A DNA stretch of 64,000 nucleotides from Elysia chlorotica (lineage: Eukaryota; Mollusca; Gastropoda; Plakobranchidae): the NCBI GenBank assembly GCA_003991915.1, contig RQTK01000906.1, positions 109,124 through 173,123 on the forward strand, given 5' to 3'. Below are positions 1 through 32,484 of this stretch, piece after piece. Each line of letters opens with the position of its first letter. Within the stretch, counting starts at the first letter, position 1. Under the pieces are notes generated by a model. The model saw only the letters and a program-made list of their open reading frames with translations. It was not told where the DNA came from and made no database searches. A program made the translations under genes and the position numbers.

Positions 1-163
1 CTCTGTAGGCCTCATGTATTAAATAATTGAGGAATATTCACAAACAATTTTAACGCATAAATACATAAAGTGGCATACAAAATTCTAATTTTTAGAATTT
101 AAATTTAAATTTAAACATGACTTGGACATTTGAGATAATTTTTTGCTCCAATGGACATAGGGT

Positions 164-19996
<19,833 letters not shown>

Positions 19997-20204
19997 GGCT
20001 GACACAGTCGAAGATATTTTTAGACTGTGATTATTGGCAGTGTCAACTTATTTCCCATCGAGACATAGACATTAGAGGTAGCCCAGCAGTATGCAGGACG
20101 CTCGCTGATCTTGTTGTAGCTGCAAATAATAAACAATTATGGAGAAAGTTTACTGTATCGGTCAGAAAAGACCTATACTTTGGTACGATCTGACAGAAAA
20201 AGAA

Positions 20205-20650
20205 AAGAAAAGTAAAAAATGGGGAGGTGGTGTCTATCTATACTTTAACAACACTCACGAAAAGGAGAGAATATGTACAGATGACATCAAAATACTTTAT
20301 GTAAGACCATAGTTTTTACCCCGGGATTTTACTCAGGTGATTTTAAATGAGGTCTACATCCCACCTAGTGCTAAACCACCAGAAGCAACCAAAGTTATTA
20401 GCAAATGCTTGCACCAACAAGCGACTCAACACCCTTGGGGTGCGACTAGTGTTGGGTGACTTCAACCACTGCACCCTAACTTCAACATGCCCGCAGCTGA
20501 AACAATATGTCCAAGGATGCCACCCAAACTTGGCAAAATTTCCGGAACTTTGGTAGTGGATAACATTTTTTCAAAATTTACGTCCGTTTAAACTAGGAGG
20601 CTCTGAGAATGTCCCTGGGAAGATAAATGATTACATCTATTAAAGGAAAA
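20205..20650 (+). pseudogene. LINE endonuclease fragment
   Basis: Conceptual translation across frames gives KKWGGGVYLYFNNTHEKE, VYIPPSAKPPEATK and LVLGDFNHCTLTSTCPQ. These are hallmarks of the apurinic-type endonuclease of non-LTR retrotransposons (the VYIPPSA and LGDFNH motifs). Stops and shifts break it, so it is dead. It begins about 200 bp upstream of the PHF20-like start codon, on the opposite strand. Confidence 0.7.
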
Positions 20651-21797
20651 AGCAAGTCTCAGTAACAGATAATTGCCGCTAAACAAGGCATACAACGTAT
20701 TTTCTTCTTTACAGGCTTCCAGTTAGACCTATTGTTTTTGTGTTATACATGTACTTATAACAACCTCAACGAAGTTTATTTTTACTCTATATCCTCTTAC
20801 TTCATTACCAGTGATCAGAATTTCCATAAATTTCTAGCTGTGTTGTGTGCGTCCATTTCATGAAGGAATAAACACAATTTATTATTATTATTATTATTTT
20901 TTTTTAATAAAGATTTGAGCAAAACATGCTAACATCATACCGTAACATAATTAGCATAAATCCACATATAGATCTAGTTTATATGAATTTAGCATTAAAT
21001 TATATTAGATGCAGAATGTGCCGATCTTCAGATCCAATATAGCTATCACGTAAGGTATAACTTGGTCAGAACACTATTATTAATGGTACCAGAGGAGCGC
21101 GCATATTAAATTTGCTTACCTAATTATCAATAAGCTTAGAACTGTTTGGCTAAGGCTCCGTCATTAAAATAGCCAATAGATTCGAGTTAGATCAAGCAAA
21201 CCCTAGCTGGAATCACAGAAAAAAACCCATAAAGGACTGAATGAAGATGGACAGATCTGTATTATTCGGAAGAAGAAACGGTGTCGATAAGGTAAACTAG
21301 AGGTTCAAGTCGCTAACCCGGATGAGGTCAACTGCAGTACCGATACCGATAAAAAAGTATTATGCAAATTTATAACGAAGAGACATCGCATTTCGATAAA
21401 CGTTCTATGCTTTTCTTTTTCTTACTAGCAAATTTGAAAATTACTCCTTTTAAAGTTACGCAATTAACCGTAGTTGCATGATAATCAGAAACAACATTGT
21501 TCTGCTTTAAGAAGCGGAGTTGTTCAGAAGGGCGCGTTTTCGAAATTAACAGCATATAGTTTTCACTTTAAAAAATACGCTGAAGTATGCGAGGTGTGAC
21601 CTCGGAAATCGGCGGATAACTGCAACTTGTGCAGATTGGGTTTGGAAATAAACTCTCATCTGCCCGTTGAAAAAAAAAACGAATGGTCCCATTGACTGTG
21701 GATCTAGGCTTTGTGCAAGCAATGAGGGCTGAACATGAAAGGCACATAGTAATAGGTATTTCTTTTCCAAAACAAAACAAAAAGTACAAAAATTACG

Positions 21798-21949
21798 GCG
21801 GTGTCGCCAGCTTTCCGGAATTTTCGGGGGAAAAGTTTTCCGGACATCGGACTCAGTGATGTCGGAGTCGGAAAAATTTCCGTGGGATCCAGAACCAAAT
21901 TATATTTCCGGAATCTCGGAAATTTCCGGGAGAGTGGCATCCCTGTATG
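21798..21949. mobile_element. Candidate hAT-like MITE
   Basis: A 150-bp GC-richer block with imperfect terminal inverted repeats. Read inward, one end is cagggatgccactctcccgg and the other ggtgtcgccagctttccgg. It is internally full of tttccgg and ccggaa motifs. CAGGG-type ends suggest the hAT superfamily. The target-site duplication was not resolved. Confidence 0.4.
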
Positions 21950-22037
21950 TCACATGTCCAACAAGTAATGAAAAAACTATCAACCTGTACTATGGTCATA
22001 TTAAAAACACTTACAAGAGCACAGCGTAACCACCGAT

Positions 22038-22230
22038 GGGGGAGCCAGATCATGACAGTGTTTACTTGACCCCAAAATATAAACTGGTTTTTAAATCTAT
22101 GAAACCAGAGGTGAAAACAGTTCCATCATGGAATACACAGGGAATCAAGAACTAAGAAGCTGCTTCAAAACAACTGACTGGGACATGTTTTTGCAGGACC
22201 TAAATGCAATCACTGTGGCCATAACAGAAT
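22038..22230 (+). pseudogene. LINE fragment, endonuclease-RT linker
   Basis: Frames read SVYLTPKYKLVFKSMKPEVK and FKTTDWDMFLQDLNAITVAI. These resemble the segment after the endonuclease in the same LINE group (SDHN...L.P.Y and CTDWDMF motifs). It is probably the continuation of the 20205-20650 copy, separated by unrelated sequence. Confidence 0.55.
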
Positions 22231-22757
22231 AGACCAGTGGAAGGTATCTGTGTATACTGCTACATTGTTTGAACGAGGAGTCTTTGAGCTATTTTACTAT
22301 TTGAGAACACTGCCCTTTGCATAAAAATTATTAAAAGGTTGAGATGAAGCGGTAAGGAAGCAAGGGAGATGTAGCCCCTGCTCAGTTGTGGGTGAAGGGG
22401 AGATGAAAACAATTTGTAGTTTGTGATAATCACAAATTAGACAAGAGAGTACTCTCTCTGATAAGACCATTCAGCGATATGCCGTATACATGGCAGCTCC
22501 ACCCCAGATATAATATAACCAATAAGTGCAAAGTCTCTCTCTCTCTCATATATGTATGTTCAATTGGCTTCAGGTTAAAGGGTATCTACTTTTTCCGACT
22601 TGACCAATCGACCCTACGATTTATTGGACAATAAACTTTATCTTGGTTAATAATCCAGGGACACATGTACATGCACTCACCTACTGATCAATCCCAATAA
22701 ACTTCCAATTTTTTCTTTCTAACGAAAGCAAACCTAAGGGGTGCCAAGAAGCAAACA

Positions 22758-22922
22758 AAAAAACAACTGCAACCCATTCACACACTAAATGCACACTCTT
22801 GTTACCTTTTTAGAAAATATGGGGTTTTCATTCTTTATATATATATAAAGAATGAACCCATATTTTCTAAAAAGGTAACAAGAGTGTGCATTTAGTGTGT
22901 GAATGGGTTGCAGTTGTTTTTT
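22758..22922. repeat. 165-bp near-perfect palindrome
   Basis: The left arm (22758 to about 22841) is mirrored by the right arm (about 22842-22922) around a TATATATATA centre. They differ only by a few bases in a G/T run. Almost no loop remains, so the DNA could extrude as a cruciform. Confidence 0.95.
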
Positions 22923-22999
22923 AACCAAATCTAACAAACTTGACCTATGATTTCACACTTCACTTGAACACTCCACAAGCCACTGCAGACAATGCAGCC

Positions 23000-25900
23000 A
23001 CACTCCAATATTCACATTCGACAGTAGTAGCCAGCCCTGCACTCAGGTAACACTTTCGATTGATCACATACCCACTACTGGAGTTATTAGCTGGTTTGAT
23101 CACTTCCAGGTTTGGTTCACAGATTGGTATTAGTAGGAAGAAGCAAAACTCTCTTATAAATATCTAATTTGACATTTTTTAGGTCTCACGAAAATGAAGT
23201 GTGATTAAATTAAATGGCAAATGCCACTACGCAATTTGCTTTGAGAAAGCAGAACATCCCCACAAGAACTGCGCTGCAGCAATCCCTTCGATGATAGGCA
23301 CAGCGCAACTACTGTACACTGATGGGAACAGTGGGTTATGAACAAGGCACATGCACAGCACACTTTGGAAAGTATTGTAAGCTTCACTGTGAAAGGAACA
23401 AGGATAGATACTAAGATAGACAGGGTGCGATGGATACAAATAAAAAAAAAAATGCAAATATTAATTTAGATTTTTAAAATTAAACCTTTATTATGGATAA
23501 AAACATGTTTAAAGGGTCAACGTGTAGAAGGCCTCATACACGTTAAATATGCAGACCAAATTTATTTGTAGTGTGTAGAGCTGACTTGTAGGAAGAAACT
23601 AGGTCAGGGGAACCTAAAACTTACGGGAATCTCAAATAGGATCCTCATGTTACCGGAAGTTGTTAGGTTAATATCATTCCAACCAACAACCTGACCTCTA
23701 TATCAAATAATTATCGCCATGTAAACAAAAACGGGACCAATTTGGCATTCGGTTTTGGCCTGACATGGCGGAGGGGTCCTAGTCACAAACGGAGTGGGCA
23801 ATAATTTGGATTGTGCAGTAGTGCAGTGCATTCGGGGCTTTATGAGGCTGTCGATGCTTTCCAGTCTCCACAAACAGAAGCGTCGGATATTTTAGGCATT
23901 GAAAAAGTCTTGACCTTCCTAAGCTTTCGACGCTTTTCTCACCGCATCTCCTTCAAAGAGTGATAACAGTGAAAAACGACAAAGCGGCTGCCGAGCTAAA
24001 TGCAAATTTCTATTTATAGCGACAAAATCACGTGACTAATATCATGTGTTTTTGGTTCTATTTATAGTAACTACATTCATGATAATTATTATTTTTTTGT
24101 GAAAAGAATTCTGGCAACTCTTCCACAGTTCCGCCTCATTCGGCAGACAATTCCGGTTATGCACATGTGTTTGTATTGAAACTAGATCTTGATACTAAAA
24201 ATATGTATTGAAAACAATCGATTTACAAATCTTAGATTTAATCTAGATCTTTTCTTCTTCTAGCCCTAGGCAGGCAATCGTTACTTTTGAAGAAATCAAT
24301 CATGAATATGGAAAGCAAATCTCATCCAAAAACATTTGAGAAACACCGTGAGTAGCCCATCTCGGCGTAAACACTAAGCCATGTTTATGATGCTATGATG
24401 CTTTGATCAAGATATGATCTAGATTCTAGATTAGATCTAAATGAGGGCCATGCAATTATGGATATTATATTTTAAATTCATGAGGACCATTTAGAAAACA
24501 GTAATTAAAAAAATGTTAGTTTTTACATTATTGTGCACATAATTACGGTTAAAAACAGTAATAAAGGACAGGATTTAAATCTAGGTCTAGTCTGTAGACA
24601 TCTAGACTAGATCTAAATGTAGATCTATCTAGTCTTGATTCTACTAGATCTAGTATTCATGGTCATGAGTCTGAAAAGAACCTGCAATGATAAACAGATC
24701 AGGATCTAGATTAGAATTTAGATTTCAAGATCTTTTCTAAGGTAGCTCTACTAAATTCGAACTGAAATCTCATGAACAGCAGTACAATCAAGTGTATCTC
24801 CATGTGGGCGAAAAAAAAAGCTTTCATTGAACCCATACTTATAGGAATAGATGCGAGGCTTTGAAAATCTTTAAACAAATAAAAAGGAAGGATTGATAGA
24901 AATGTAGATCTAGTGGTCGCCAACACTATAACTAGATCTACTCTCGTTTGATGAATGTAATAATTAGGCCTATGTCTCAACACGCCGAGAATATTGCACC
25001 TTTTTTACTATGGGATTATTTTTTTATTGTTCTGAAGGAACTGAAATTGTAACACACTGCAAATGACTATGCCCGTGCTGATCATAAAATTTTACTGCCT
25101 GCGGGCTGACGGGGCGATAACGCTTGGGCCCGTTTAGCCCGGCCTGAGCCGAGAAAATAGACCTCCGCGATTGGCACTGGGGGCGCGATGTGCACGCATT
25201 GCACGAGGCTTGAAATAATGGGCCTCAGGCTGTTTCGGGACGTGGTGTGCGCGTTTCTGTTTGCCAATGCATCCAGTGTTCATAAAAAATGTTCCTCTCC
25301 TATATTACTGCACAAAGCAAAATTACATGTTTTTTCTTAAATAATTTAAAGTGCATGTATTGAGAGTGTTATAGATTAATTAAGATTGTGTAAAAACTAC
25401 ACCACAGCATATGGTTTCATATAGTAGTATGTCATTGCGCAAACTTTGGAAAAAATCAAAGTAGAATCTGGCACCCTTCAGATTTTTAAAATGGAATGGA
25501 AAGCCTGTTGCCCCGGCCCGGCCCGTTCATTGTGATCAGAGCACAGTGCGATACAGCGCACAGGCCGGGTCAGCTCTATATCAGCGTCAGACAGTCAGAA
25601 AAGTACTGTACAACATGCAAAAATCAAATCCCTCTTCCTTGAGAAAAAGAAATTGCTTTGTTTTTATAAATGTCAATTAAAAAATTAGTAATATAGAAAG
25701 TTAATTAAATCAAGTTGTCCGCCAAAATACTAGTGAAAGTGCGTGACTGATCAGCCCGTTACAGGCTCTCTGAGACGGCCGGAGCTGGTGATCACATTAC
25801 TATACTATGATCGGGCCGATCGATCTGGAGCCTGGCTTACAAATTACTAAATCTAGTGGTTACTTAACTTAATTATGAATTTAATGATAAGGATTGGAAG

Positions 25901-26293
25901 TAACAAAACACTAAAGATATTCAAGTAACTGTAAAGCAATACTTAATAGAAAGAAAAAAAAAAGCCTCCTCAAGAAGGAGTATTTTTTTTGTTATGTTCT
26001 TTCATAGAAGCCTGTATATGATGATTTTATTAAAGTTAAAAACAAATTAATCTTTATGTACAATGTTCCAATATGAAAGAGTTGTATCTTATAAAATAAG
26101 TTCAATTATAGAAAATATTAGTCTATTTATATGAGCTTACAAAATGATATTATTCCAGTGTGTAATTTGCCATTATATACAATTTGGTAGTTGTTGGAAC
26201 AATACAAATATATCAAATTATCTCAAATTTGATTTAAATATCAAACCCCAAAAGTGTGATAAATTCAATTTTTCATCTGTAATTATTTAACAG
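23000..26293. other. Intergenic DNA with TAGATC clusters and GC-rich patches
   Basis: No convincing gene. TAGATC-rich stretches lie at 24180-24260 and 24410-24720. GC-rich islands (25095-25265, 25505-25575, 25755-25835) contain gcccggcc-type motifs and may be transposon remnants. I could not assign them. Confidence 0.5.
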
Positions 26294-28620
26294 GAAGCTC
26301 TTGTCCAAGGCGTGTGACAAAGCCAGACAAGGTCTGCAAAGAGAGAGAGAGTGGCTTGACTCAGACTACCTGAAACCTGAGGGCATCCAAGGTGTAGACA
26401 CGCTCTCAATGATCGAAAATTTTGAAAAGCTAATATGGAAACACTCAGCTGATCTTTTTCTATCAAAATATGGTATGTGTACTTTTTGCTGCTATACCTG
26501 CTTCATTGTATGCATTTTAAATCTGATCTCTTCCTATCCAAGTAAGCTTCTAAAAATGTTTCAATGTAGATATTTATAGTATCTTAAAGCTTATCAAAGT
26601 ATTTACTCTCTACATACAATGTCTTGTGTTAGAAAACTTCCTATTGCTACTGTTTTGAATCATATTTGATCAAGCTCTGTCCATGAGCAAAATGTAAAGA
26701 ACTTAAACAGCGGTAGCATTTTTATATGGACTTCCAGTTTGTTTTCAGTACAGCTTTAAAAGTACTACAAGTCAACGCCACGGTTATAGTTCAAGTTTAA
26801 TATAAACTTATTTATCCAGACTTATTTATCTTGGAGTTTGTATGTTATGCTGATTGTACTTGATTTATTCATATGTTGGCTAAAATAAGCTTCATATCAG
26901 TTCAGTTACAATAATGTACATTTTCAAAGTTTAAAAACTTGATTATTAATATAATTATTGAATCAAACTTTCAGACAATTCTACAAAAGAAATGGTGGCC
27001 ATTTGTGCTGAGGGTTCTGAGGGTTGGCTGCTCTACAGCCACATGGACTGGATATGCCAAAATTTAAATTGTTCACAAAGAAAAGTTCTGAATGCTGTGT
27101 GTAATTTTTGTGATGTTGAAAGTTTAAGAAAACTGAAAGAAAGAATGGAAGGAAACATTGAGCGATTGAATTTTGTGATGAATATCGGAAAGGATGCGGA
27201 CGGCACTGTGTATATGGGCTCTTTTAATAAATCAGGTAATCATTGGGTTTTAGTGTCATTGGACTAGACGTGCAATCCAAATGTCTTATTCTGTGACAGT
27301 TTGGGCTGGGAAAGTTCTACAAATTTGTTAAAATATTTATCTCAGTACACATCTGTGTTTGGGATCACTAGATGGGAAGGGCTTGTCACAATGCATAAAC
27401 CTTCTGGTTCAGGCAGAATCCACCAGTGCACATCAAAATGTCACAATTATCCGCTACAAACATGGTGTAATCAGCACTTTTGACGAACAGCTTTTTAATA
27501 AACAGTGTGGTCCAAGATATTTAAAACTTTTTTTGCATGACCCCACTGGGTATGAAAAGTACTTGAGAAGAGTAGTAATTGAATATAATTTCTTTTTAGT
27601 ATCTTCAATGATTATAGATGACTTCTAAGAGGCAATACCTATTGCATGGGCAATTTCTAACAGAGTAGATTTTATTACATTAGATATTTTAATGATTGCA
27701 CTCAGGAAATCATGTGCGGCAGACTTATATGTACATGCATTAATGAGTAATATGGCTGATACATTCTATAATGCTTGGTGTGCTTCATTCAATAAACCAT
27801 ATAAGAGACTGCATTGCTTGTGGCATGTTGAGAGAGCGTGGAAAAGAAAAATAATAAAACGTTACTATGGGGAGCTTGCTATCGACTTGGTGCACTAGAA
27901 AATACTAATATGTATGTTGAATCGTTTCATAACATTCTAAAATCTGTCTACTTTAACAAAAAACAAAACAGAAGAGTAGATGATTTATTGTTTACATTAT
28001 TGAAGTTTGCAAGAGACAAAAAAAATAAGATTAAATAATAAAACTAGAAAAAGGGAAAATAACACACTGAGTAAAAGAGATGAGAATGAGACATAAGAAT
28101 TGTGAGAGTGTGACTGGAATACAAGAAGTTTCTGAGAATGAATGAAATGTACCATCAGCATTTGGTTTGAAAAATTATACCATGTGTAAAGTTTTATTAC
28201 TGCCGTGTGGGTGCAAATTGATTTGTAATATTTGTTCTGTCTATATTCATATGTATAGGTGTAATTGTCCAGACTTTTTGATAAAAAATGTAACTTGTAA
28301 ACATATAGATGATATACATGCTGTGCATACGTTAAAAAAAATAAGCTTATCAGTTGTTGAAAAAAAGATCAAATTAGACTTTGAAAAAGAAAATAAGTCA
28401 TTAAAGATATTTAAATCCTTTGTTAAAAAAATTACTGTGCCTCAAATAAATATAATGACATTGATAGGATCAGAATGGAAGCTTTACCAGAGTTAACAAA
28501 GGTTGTTAAGCTGCTCAAGACCTCAGATAACATAAATACTTTGAGATCTGTTTTTGATGGTTTGAAAAATGTTAATTCAATTGGGTGTGTGAGAAGAATG
28601 GGGGATCTTAAAGGGTGATA
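26294..28620 (+). pseudogene. Decayed MULE transposase gene with Ulp1-like and SWIM parts
   Basis: Two exons joined at AAATATG|gtatgt (26472) and tttcag|ACAATT (26975). The second starts a C48/Ulp1-like region with NHWVLVSLD and VLFCDSLGW. A MULE-type DDE region follows (SSMIIDDF ... ISNRVDF ... FYNAWCASF ... LHCLWHVERAW, then NTNMYVESFHNILK ... RRVDDLL). Last is a SWIM zinc finger (YRCNCPDFLIKNVTCKHI). It is broken by stops at 27265-27267 and 27626-27628 and by frameshifts near 27440-27480 and 27860-27890, among others. The usual SDDA around the second catalytic Asp reads SNMA. No TIRs or target duplication were found. It is most likely a dead Mutator-like element, though a decayed domesticated gene is possible. 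Confidence 0.75.
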
Positions 28621-29072
28621 CCAAAAAAAAAAAATCAGATTTTTATAATTCAAAAATGTTTTGTTTCTACAAAGAAAAAACGCAAAGTTAAAATAAAATA
28701 ATAATGCAGAGGGAAAAGCAGAACAAATTGAAAATACAGTTTTAGATTTTAGATACCAATAATATATCAAATGTGTGTGCCATGGTGTTTTTTTACCTTT
28801 GATAATAAATGGTTAAAGTAATTTTTTCAGGTGTATGTCTTGTAAATGTTTAATACATTACTTTTGCAACCTATTTAATTTAAATCCAGAACAGTGGAAA
28901 AATATGATTGTTTCTCTTCTTATCAGCAATATGAAGATGAAACAGTTATTAACAAATTGAACAAATGTTGAACTAAGGTTTTTCATAGACAGTGTACATG
29001 ATTATTATGTAAATTTTGCCCCAATGTCTTTGCATCTGTACGCACAATTTATACACTGTATGACAGTCATTC

Positions 29073-30090
29073 ATCATCATCATCATCGGTATTTTGATTA
29101 ACGTGCAGGTACTGGGGCAACATCCACATCAGTGGACCCCCTTCCAGGTAGCTGGCTTGCTGCACGCATGGCTGATCTCACACCAGATCTCCAGGTGTTT
29201 CTGTCATGAGGGTCAGTTGTTGAGAGTTTCCAGTCTTTCCGATCCCTCTCTGTCACCTGCTTCCATGTCATTCTGGGTCTCCCTTTTCCACGACTTCCTG
29301 TTACCTGCATGTCCAATGCTGTCTTGATAGCTCCGCTTGACCGCTCCACGTGGCCATACCACCGGAGTCTCCTTTCCTTCAGAATGAGGTTCAGGTCCTC
29401 AAGGCCAAGAAGCGTCAATAGCTCATTTGACCTGGTGGTGGCCACATCTTCTGGCTTCACATTGCAGATCTGTCTTATCATTGCCCTGTCGTTTCTCTGC
29501 AGGCGTTGAAGGTTTGGCTTGGTCAAGGGCCATGTCTCGCTAGCATGGAGCATTGCACTCCGTACACAAGTGCTGTACACATGACCCCGCGTCTTGTATG
29601 AGAGGTGGCGAGACAAAAGAACTGGTAGTAGTTCTTTAAACTTCTTCCAAGCTGTCTTCACACGTGTAGTGGTTGCAAGGTCACAGCCACCAGCTGCCGA
29701 GAGCATATCTCCCAGGTAGCAGAAAGAAGCTACGACATCCAGCTTGTCGGATCCCACATGGACTTCACTCTGTGGTCTGCCATCGATTGGTCTCGCAGTT
29801 CCCTGGCATCGACTGCACTGGAAATCTGAGTTCTTCGTCAGGCGTTTCAGCCCGCTGCATTTCTTGTGTACCCACTTCTTGCAGCCTTTGCAGAAAATGC
29901 TGTTGCTACCTACACCAGTACAGCAGACAGCACAGGGGAACTGGCCTGAGTTCTGGAGAAGATCCAGGTTATTACCGCAGATCATGATCTTGGTCTTCCT
30001 TGCATTCACTCTCAGACCCTTTTACTCCATACCTTCCTTCAGTATATTTCTGTTCTCGTCTTGGTATTTTTTAACGTGTGCTTCTTGAAG
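29073..30090 (-). pseudogene. 5'-truncated LINE reverse transcriptase, C-terminal part
   Basis: A 300-residue open frame (30009-29098) plus upstream in-frame remnants interrupted by a TAA near 30027. It reads LRVNARKTKIM, a Cys/His-rich insert (CAVCC ... CKGCKKWVHKKCSG ... CSRC), FCYLGDMLSAAGGCDL, YSTCVRSAMLHASETWPLT, MIRQICNVK and RLRWYGHVERS. These are the thumb and C-terminal motifs of non-LTR retrotransposon RTs. A (GAT)n-like tail follows at 29073-29090, as expected for the 3' end. It is 5'-truncated, a typical dead insertion. Confidence 0.85.
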
Positions 30091-31420
30091 AATGTTCAGT
30101 TTTTGGTTATTTACTGTATATGAATTTCGATGTATCATCTCTTGTGTTGGAATATACAGCAAGGATTTGATTGTGGTATCTTTGCATAATTATATGTCCT
30201 TTTTACAAGACACAGTTCATATTGGACCATGACTTTGCTGATATGCAAGATTTTATATTTGGTTATGAATTAATTATATAAAATGTAAAGTGAATTATTT
30301 TAAGGTAATACTAATATTATGTGAGGTTGCGCTAGAGTAATGTTTGATCACTGATAACCACAAATGCTGGTCTAATTATCGCCTTTAAAGGCGCTGAGCC
30401 TAACTTATAACTTCCATTGTTCAAACTTCAATGCAACTGTCAATCATTTTGTTGTACCAGATATTTTTTCTACAGATTTAACATGTAGGATAGCATTTAG
30501 CAGATTCACTTCAGTAATAATTCTAATATGCTTATACGAGTCAAAATTTGACTACTTTTTTAGTCCAATTCATTATCTTATTATTTTAAGCTATCAGCAT
30601 ATTATTCATAATGACAGATTGTATATGCAAATTATAATTTTATAGCTTAGAATTTTCTGTTTTTCCTAAGTAATATCTCTTGTTAAAAAGCCTAGCAAGG
30701 ATTCTCCGAATTCCAAAAATAAGACTCTACCATGCACGCAATTTAATATCACCATAATCATCTAAAGATTGCAACAAAGATACTTTTAAAAAAATGGTTT
30801 GTTTTTGTCCTGTGAGAAAAATTTGATTTGAATAGACATTGATAAAATTGCATTTATACATGTATTGTATATGATCTGAGATGTGAGTGAGAGAGAGAGA
30901 GAGAGAGACAAATTGAGTCCAATAATGTGAGAAGTGCTTTGTGGCAGATAAATTTTGCTTATCAGCCTGTGTGTGCTAAAACTGTAATACTGTTACCTTC
31001 TTAGAATGAATAAAGTTAGTAGTTCATTATTGCTGGCTTTTGATTTCCTTCTTATTTCAAGTTGTTAGCCATTCGTTTTTTTTTCTTAAGTTGTCAATGT
31101 GACTGCGGTAAATTTTGCTTACTTATCTAGAATGGATTAGTTAAATATTTTTAGCTTTTAATATAAACTATCTAAATCTTGAGTCTAGATAGTAGATCTA
31201 TCTAGATCTAATTGCTATTCAATCTGGGTTAGAGCTAGATTTAGATATTGATTTGATAAGAAGGCATTTATTGTTTTTAAAAAAATGCTCGGGTCAAATG
31301 CTCTGCACGTACATGAGATAACATGTAGATGATTTCAGAATCTCGATTAGTAGTACTATGCTGACATGACATGATCAGTCACCTAGGCTATCAAGATTGT
31401 TTACAGTTGCAACCAAGATA

Positions 31421-31675
31421 ATCTCTTCACTTAAAAAAGATTTCCCAAACAAATTTAAAAGAGTTAATTCCCTTGAATTTTACATAAGCCAACCTCGAAA
31501 AAATCTCCTCACTTAGAAAAGAGTAAATTTTACTTTAGCTCATTTCAATACATTTAAGAGTTATTTCCCTTAAATTTTACCGAAGCTAACCTAGAATTTC
31601 TCCTCACTCACAAAAGATTTCCACACAAAAATTAGAAGAGTTCATTCCCTTGAATTTTACCGAAGCTAATTAGAC
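31421..31675. repeat. Degenerate tandem repeat, three units of 80-96 bp
   Basis: Units start near 31421, 31502 and 31598. They share ctcactta(g/a)aaaaga, agagtt(a/c)attccctt and gaattttaccgaagctaa. Confidence 0.7.
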
Positions 31676-32484
31676 AGACTTGTCCTGAGACTGCTTTTTA
31701 TTTCTCTACAAAGAGAACGTGTGAAAGTTGAAAGCAGCTCATTTCATTGTCACAGCCTCACGATTCCCTGGGACAATAACGTTGGTCTAGAGGTGGAGAT
31801 TCATGGCGGAAGAAAACGTCGCGGATGTCAAAAAGTTAACTTCCGCCAAAATCAGAGTTAAAATTTGACTATTTTGTTGACATGAATTGTAATTCATCGT
31901 CTGCAAACTCCAGATAGCCTAGATGTAATCTAATAAAGTACGAACAAATTCAAATCTAATCGATGTCCAGAATCTAGATTTAGAATCTGGAAACTAATCA
32001 AATCGTGTCAGAGCTAGATCTAGCTTAGATTTCGAAGCAAGTGGTTTTTACTGAGATTCTAGAATCCAGATTTAAAAGCTTAATAATCTTTGGTACTTCT
32101 TACATGCAGCCGATCTCGTCTCTGTTTGCATGGCGGCCATATTCAGAGGACAAAGTAATTGGATCCATAGAAAACCTTAAAAGTAAAAAATACTTTCTTT
32201 TCGAAGAAAAATCTTGTTCAATTTGCTTATAAACTTGCTTTTGGCCTGTATACTACTAGATCTAGATCTAGTACTAAGGAGCAGGAAATTATGTAACTGG
32301 AGGCTCTTAGACTTAGTGTTTTGGCTTTAACTAGATTAGAATCTAGATCTAGTTCTTATCTGGATCTAGATCTAGATTAGCTGAGTAGATCTAGATCTAG
32401 ATCTAAGTCCTTTAGTTGATTCTGATCCAATTACTTAGAATTAGATCTAGATCTGGCCCTTAGGCATTGAAAATGGTAGGCACT

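Noticed and set aside
24302..24350. Possible first coding exon (ATG ... gtgagt) for the MULE-like gene
   Set aside because: The donor leaves one nucleotide, whereas the exon at 26294 needs two, so the frame does not match. It is also 2 kb away with no other support.
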